From assembly GCA_037039685.1 (NCBI GenBank), contig JAWNGF010000001.1:6696001-6760000 (forward strand): 64,000 nucleotides of DNA, read 5' to 3'. The translations under genes were made by a program, and so were the position numbers. The notes under the pieces were generated by a model. The model did not search any database and had not been told where the DNA came from. It saw nothing but the letters and a program-made list of their open reading frames with translations. This DNA comes from Ceratobasidium sp. AG-K. Taxonomy: Eukaryota > Basidiomycota > Agaricomycetes > Cantharellales > Ceratobasidiaceae. This document shows, piece by piece, positions 61,885-64,000 of this stretch. Numbering within the stretch: the first letter of the stretch is position 1; every line of letters starts with the position of its first letter.

Positions 61885-64000
61885 ATGGGCAATACTGCGT
61901 CTTCCTCGGGCAAACACGCTCATAGCCACAACATCCGCGACGAGACAGTCGATTTCGGCCATCTTTCTCCCCAAGGCATCTATACTGGCCCTCAAGACTG
62001 GAACCAAGAAATAGTTGGAAAGCTCATTGTTGATCGCAAACTTGCACCGTTCTATCGTCCACTTGAGGATTATGAACAGGATTGGGATGATGAAACCATT
62101 CTCAGAAATCGCAAGACCAAGCCAGGAGAGCAGGCACTACCCGCTCCGGTGACCATGTCTGTTTCTGTGCCAAGCTCTGCCGGGAAGGGCAGCAGCAAAG
62201 GAAAAGGCGTCGCCGACCGACGCGAGCCGCAGAAGATGTCGGAGGCAGAGGTGTATCGTGGAGCAATAGAGTGCCCCATCTGCTTTATGGTGTGTTGTTC
62301 TATCACATGGATTTCGTCGATACTTACGGATTCCGAAAATCCATAAAGTACTATCCGCCTAATATTAATCGCTCTCGCTGCTGCGACCAAGCGATTTGTA
62401 CGGAGTGCTTCGTCCAGATCAAGCGCAATGAACCGACAACCACACACATTGTCAGCGAGCCTGCCGCGTGCCCGTATTGCGTCCAGGAGAACTTTGGTGT
62501 GACATATGAGCCGCCGAGTTGGAGAGCCGGCCTTGTACTTAACTCGTCGGTCAGTATACCAAGCCAAATATGCGGATGATGCCCTCTGACGATTTGTCAA
62601 CCCCGCTGCCAGTCATCTGGTCGCCCCGAGCTGCCTCGGTTGGGCGGCTCAGCCGTGTCGAGTGGCTCTGCCGATTCTCATGGTCACCTCACAGCTGATA
62701 GACCTCGACGCAAGTCGGTGCCCCACCAGGCCGGGGAAGTTGTAACAATCGATTATATTCGTCCTGATTGGGAGGCTAAGCTTGAAGCGGTTCGAGCTGC
62801 AGTAGCGAGGCGTGCAAACCGACGTATTGTTATGCGACAAGTTGGGGATCGGCTGATCCCAGTTGGTATCACGAGCGGACGCGTTGTGCCTGTGAATGTC
62901 GCGGAGGGCGAAGGAAGCGGCAGGCGTAGCCGCCGTCAACGAAATGGAGGGTCTGCGGACTTGCCAATGGGTATGACTGGGCATGATCTTGAAGAGGTAT
63001 GTCAGCAGTGTCATCGTTTGAACTGGGATAATTGACATAGACATGACCTAGCTTATGATGATGGAGGCGATGCGACTATCTCTACTTGAGCATGAGGCTC
63101 AACAGCGTCGCGAACGCGAAGCTCAGGCCACTACTAACTCGAATTCCGCTCCGGCACCAGCTCGTGAGACTTCGAACGCATCACCAGGCCCAGCTTCTGA
63201 GTTACATGCAGACAACGCGAATCTCACGCCATCCATCGTTGACGCTGGCCCATCTCTTTCTGGGGCCAGTACTCCTCTCCGATCCACTTCGTCTGGCGCT
63301 CTAGGACCCGTTTCGGATAATTCGTCCGAGGTCTCGCAGCGCCTGTCATCTGATACACAACCATCACATCGTCGTGTCGGTAGTGGCCCAATCCAAGTGG
63401 CATCTTCCCCCTTGAACGGTGCGGCAGCTCTTGCTATGGCCGTCGGATTTCCTTCTACCCCCGATCCAACTGCACCTGGAAATACGCACGTTGGACAGTC
63501 CGGGTTTGCGCCCAGGACCCTGAACACATTATCCGCTGCAGTTGGCGTATCCAGCATCCCCGCGGCAATCCTCGGCTCAAGCTCGAGCGATCGCTCAGAG
63601 GTGAATCTGGTACCTGGTCCTGGACAATTGCGTCGGGATGGTCAAGCTCAGGACCAAAACAAAGCCGCGCAACCCGTTTCTGATGATCCATCTCCGCCGG
63701 CCCACGAGAATGAAACCGCAGCTCTTGGCTCTGGGCTTCACTTGCATTTGCCACTTGGCGGTGCTATCCCCAGGTCGACCACCGAGCCAGACAATCCACC
63801 CGGCCTACCAATAACTGATTACAACCCTCTACGGGGTGCCGGTCTAAACCCTGACTCTGGGAATTTATCACCGCCCGCCTTCCTAGCAGCCCAATCTCGT
63901 ACGACAACTGAAACGTCGATGCACACAGTAGAGAGTCAGCAATCCAAGGGCGAGAGTTATGATGCCTTGCCATCGTCTCCGGAAACGGAAACCAACCAGC
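61885..64000 (+). CDS. SIP5-like RING-type protein (runs off window end)
   Basis: The ATG at 61885 gives [20 protein letters not shown], with a glycine at position 2 suitable for N-myristoylation. [20 protein letters not shown] and [15 protein letters not shown] match the Sip5 N-terminal block. [21 protein letters not shown] is joined by an intron, and ICTECFVQI and [17 protein letters not shown] follow, a RING-like zinc ligand set (CxxC, CC, CxxC, CxxC). After further introns comes [20 protein letters not shown], an UIM-like helix. A Ser/Pro-rich tail runs past 64000 without a stop, so the gene is partial. In yeast Sip5 links the Snf1 kinase and Glc7 phosphatase. Confidence 0.85.

Overview
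The window looks like nuclear DNA from a filamentous basidiomycete, probably an Agaricomycete; Cantharellales/Rhizoctonia-like is my inference from gene style, not something I could test. Genes are densely packed on both strands and almost all are split by many short (about 45-60 nt) GT-AG introns. The content is eukaryotic housekeeping: V-ATPase, ribosomal protein L26, histone H1, CBP20, oligosaccharyltransferase, ergosterol P450. I see no operons, no phage, plasmid or CRISPR features, and no tRNA or rRNA gene.

Layout. 0-9 kb: prenylcysteine oxidase, a two-domain ethanolamine-phosphate cytidylyltransferase, a mitochondrial-looking protein with an RnpA-like segment, and a Scm3/HJURP-type CENP-A chaperone. 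9-18 kb: isocitrate lyase diverges from a 3-hydroxyacyl-CoA dehydrogenase that is broken off and joined out of frame to the C-terminal tail of a cytoplasmic dynein heavy chain; RIC1 lies convergent to it. 18-31 kb: a BTB protein, homoserine O-acetyltransferase, VPS4, a Rap1-like BRCT/Myb protein, ERG5 (CYP61), a small LEA-like mitochondrial protein, a low-molecular-weight tyrosine phosphatase, and a divergent homeodomain-like regulator. 31-49 kb: a mitochondrial RRM protein, CBP20, OST3/OST6, a PAP2 lipid phosphatase, Sfi1, a diacylglycerol/sphingosine-type lipid kinase, V-ATPase subunit D, RPL26, FRG1 and an acyl-CoA-synthetase-like protein with a degenerate active site. 49-64 kb: a C2H2 zinc-finger gene next to a 95-nt hairpin, a GDS1-like winged-helix regulator, a TEA/ATTS transcription factor, SHQ1, histone H1, a 2.7-kb gene-poor stretch, and a SIP5-like gene that runs off the right edge.

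Themes. The genes do not form one biosynthetic cluster. Isocitrate lyase and the beta-oxidation dehydrogenase share a divergent promoter, as expected for growth on fatty acids or acetate. Several chromosome and spindle factors (Scm3, Rap1-like, Sfi1, histone H1, a dynein fragment) occur but are scattered.

Caveats. Several conserved genes contain single-base frame breaks, mostly at short homopolymers, which points to sequence error more than gene death. Most gene spans below are exon-intron spans read by eye; first and last codons were checked on the sequence where stated. No homology search was possible.
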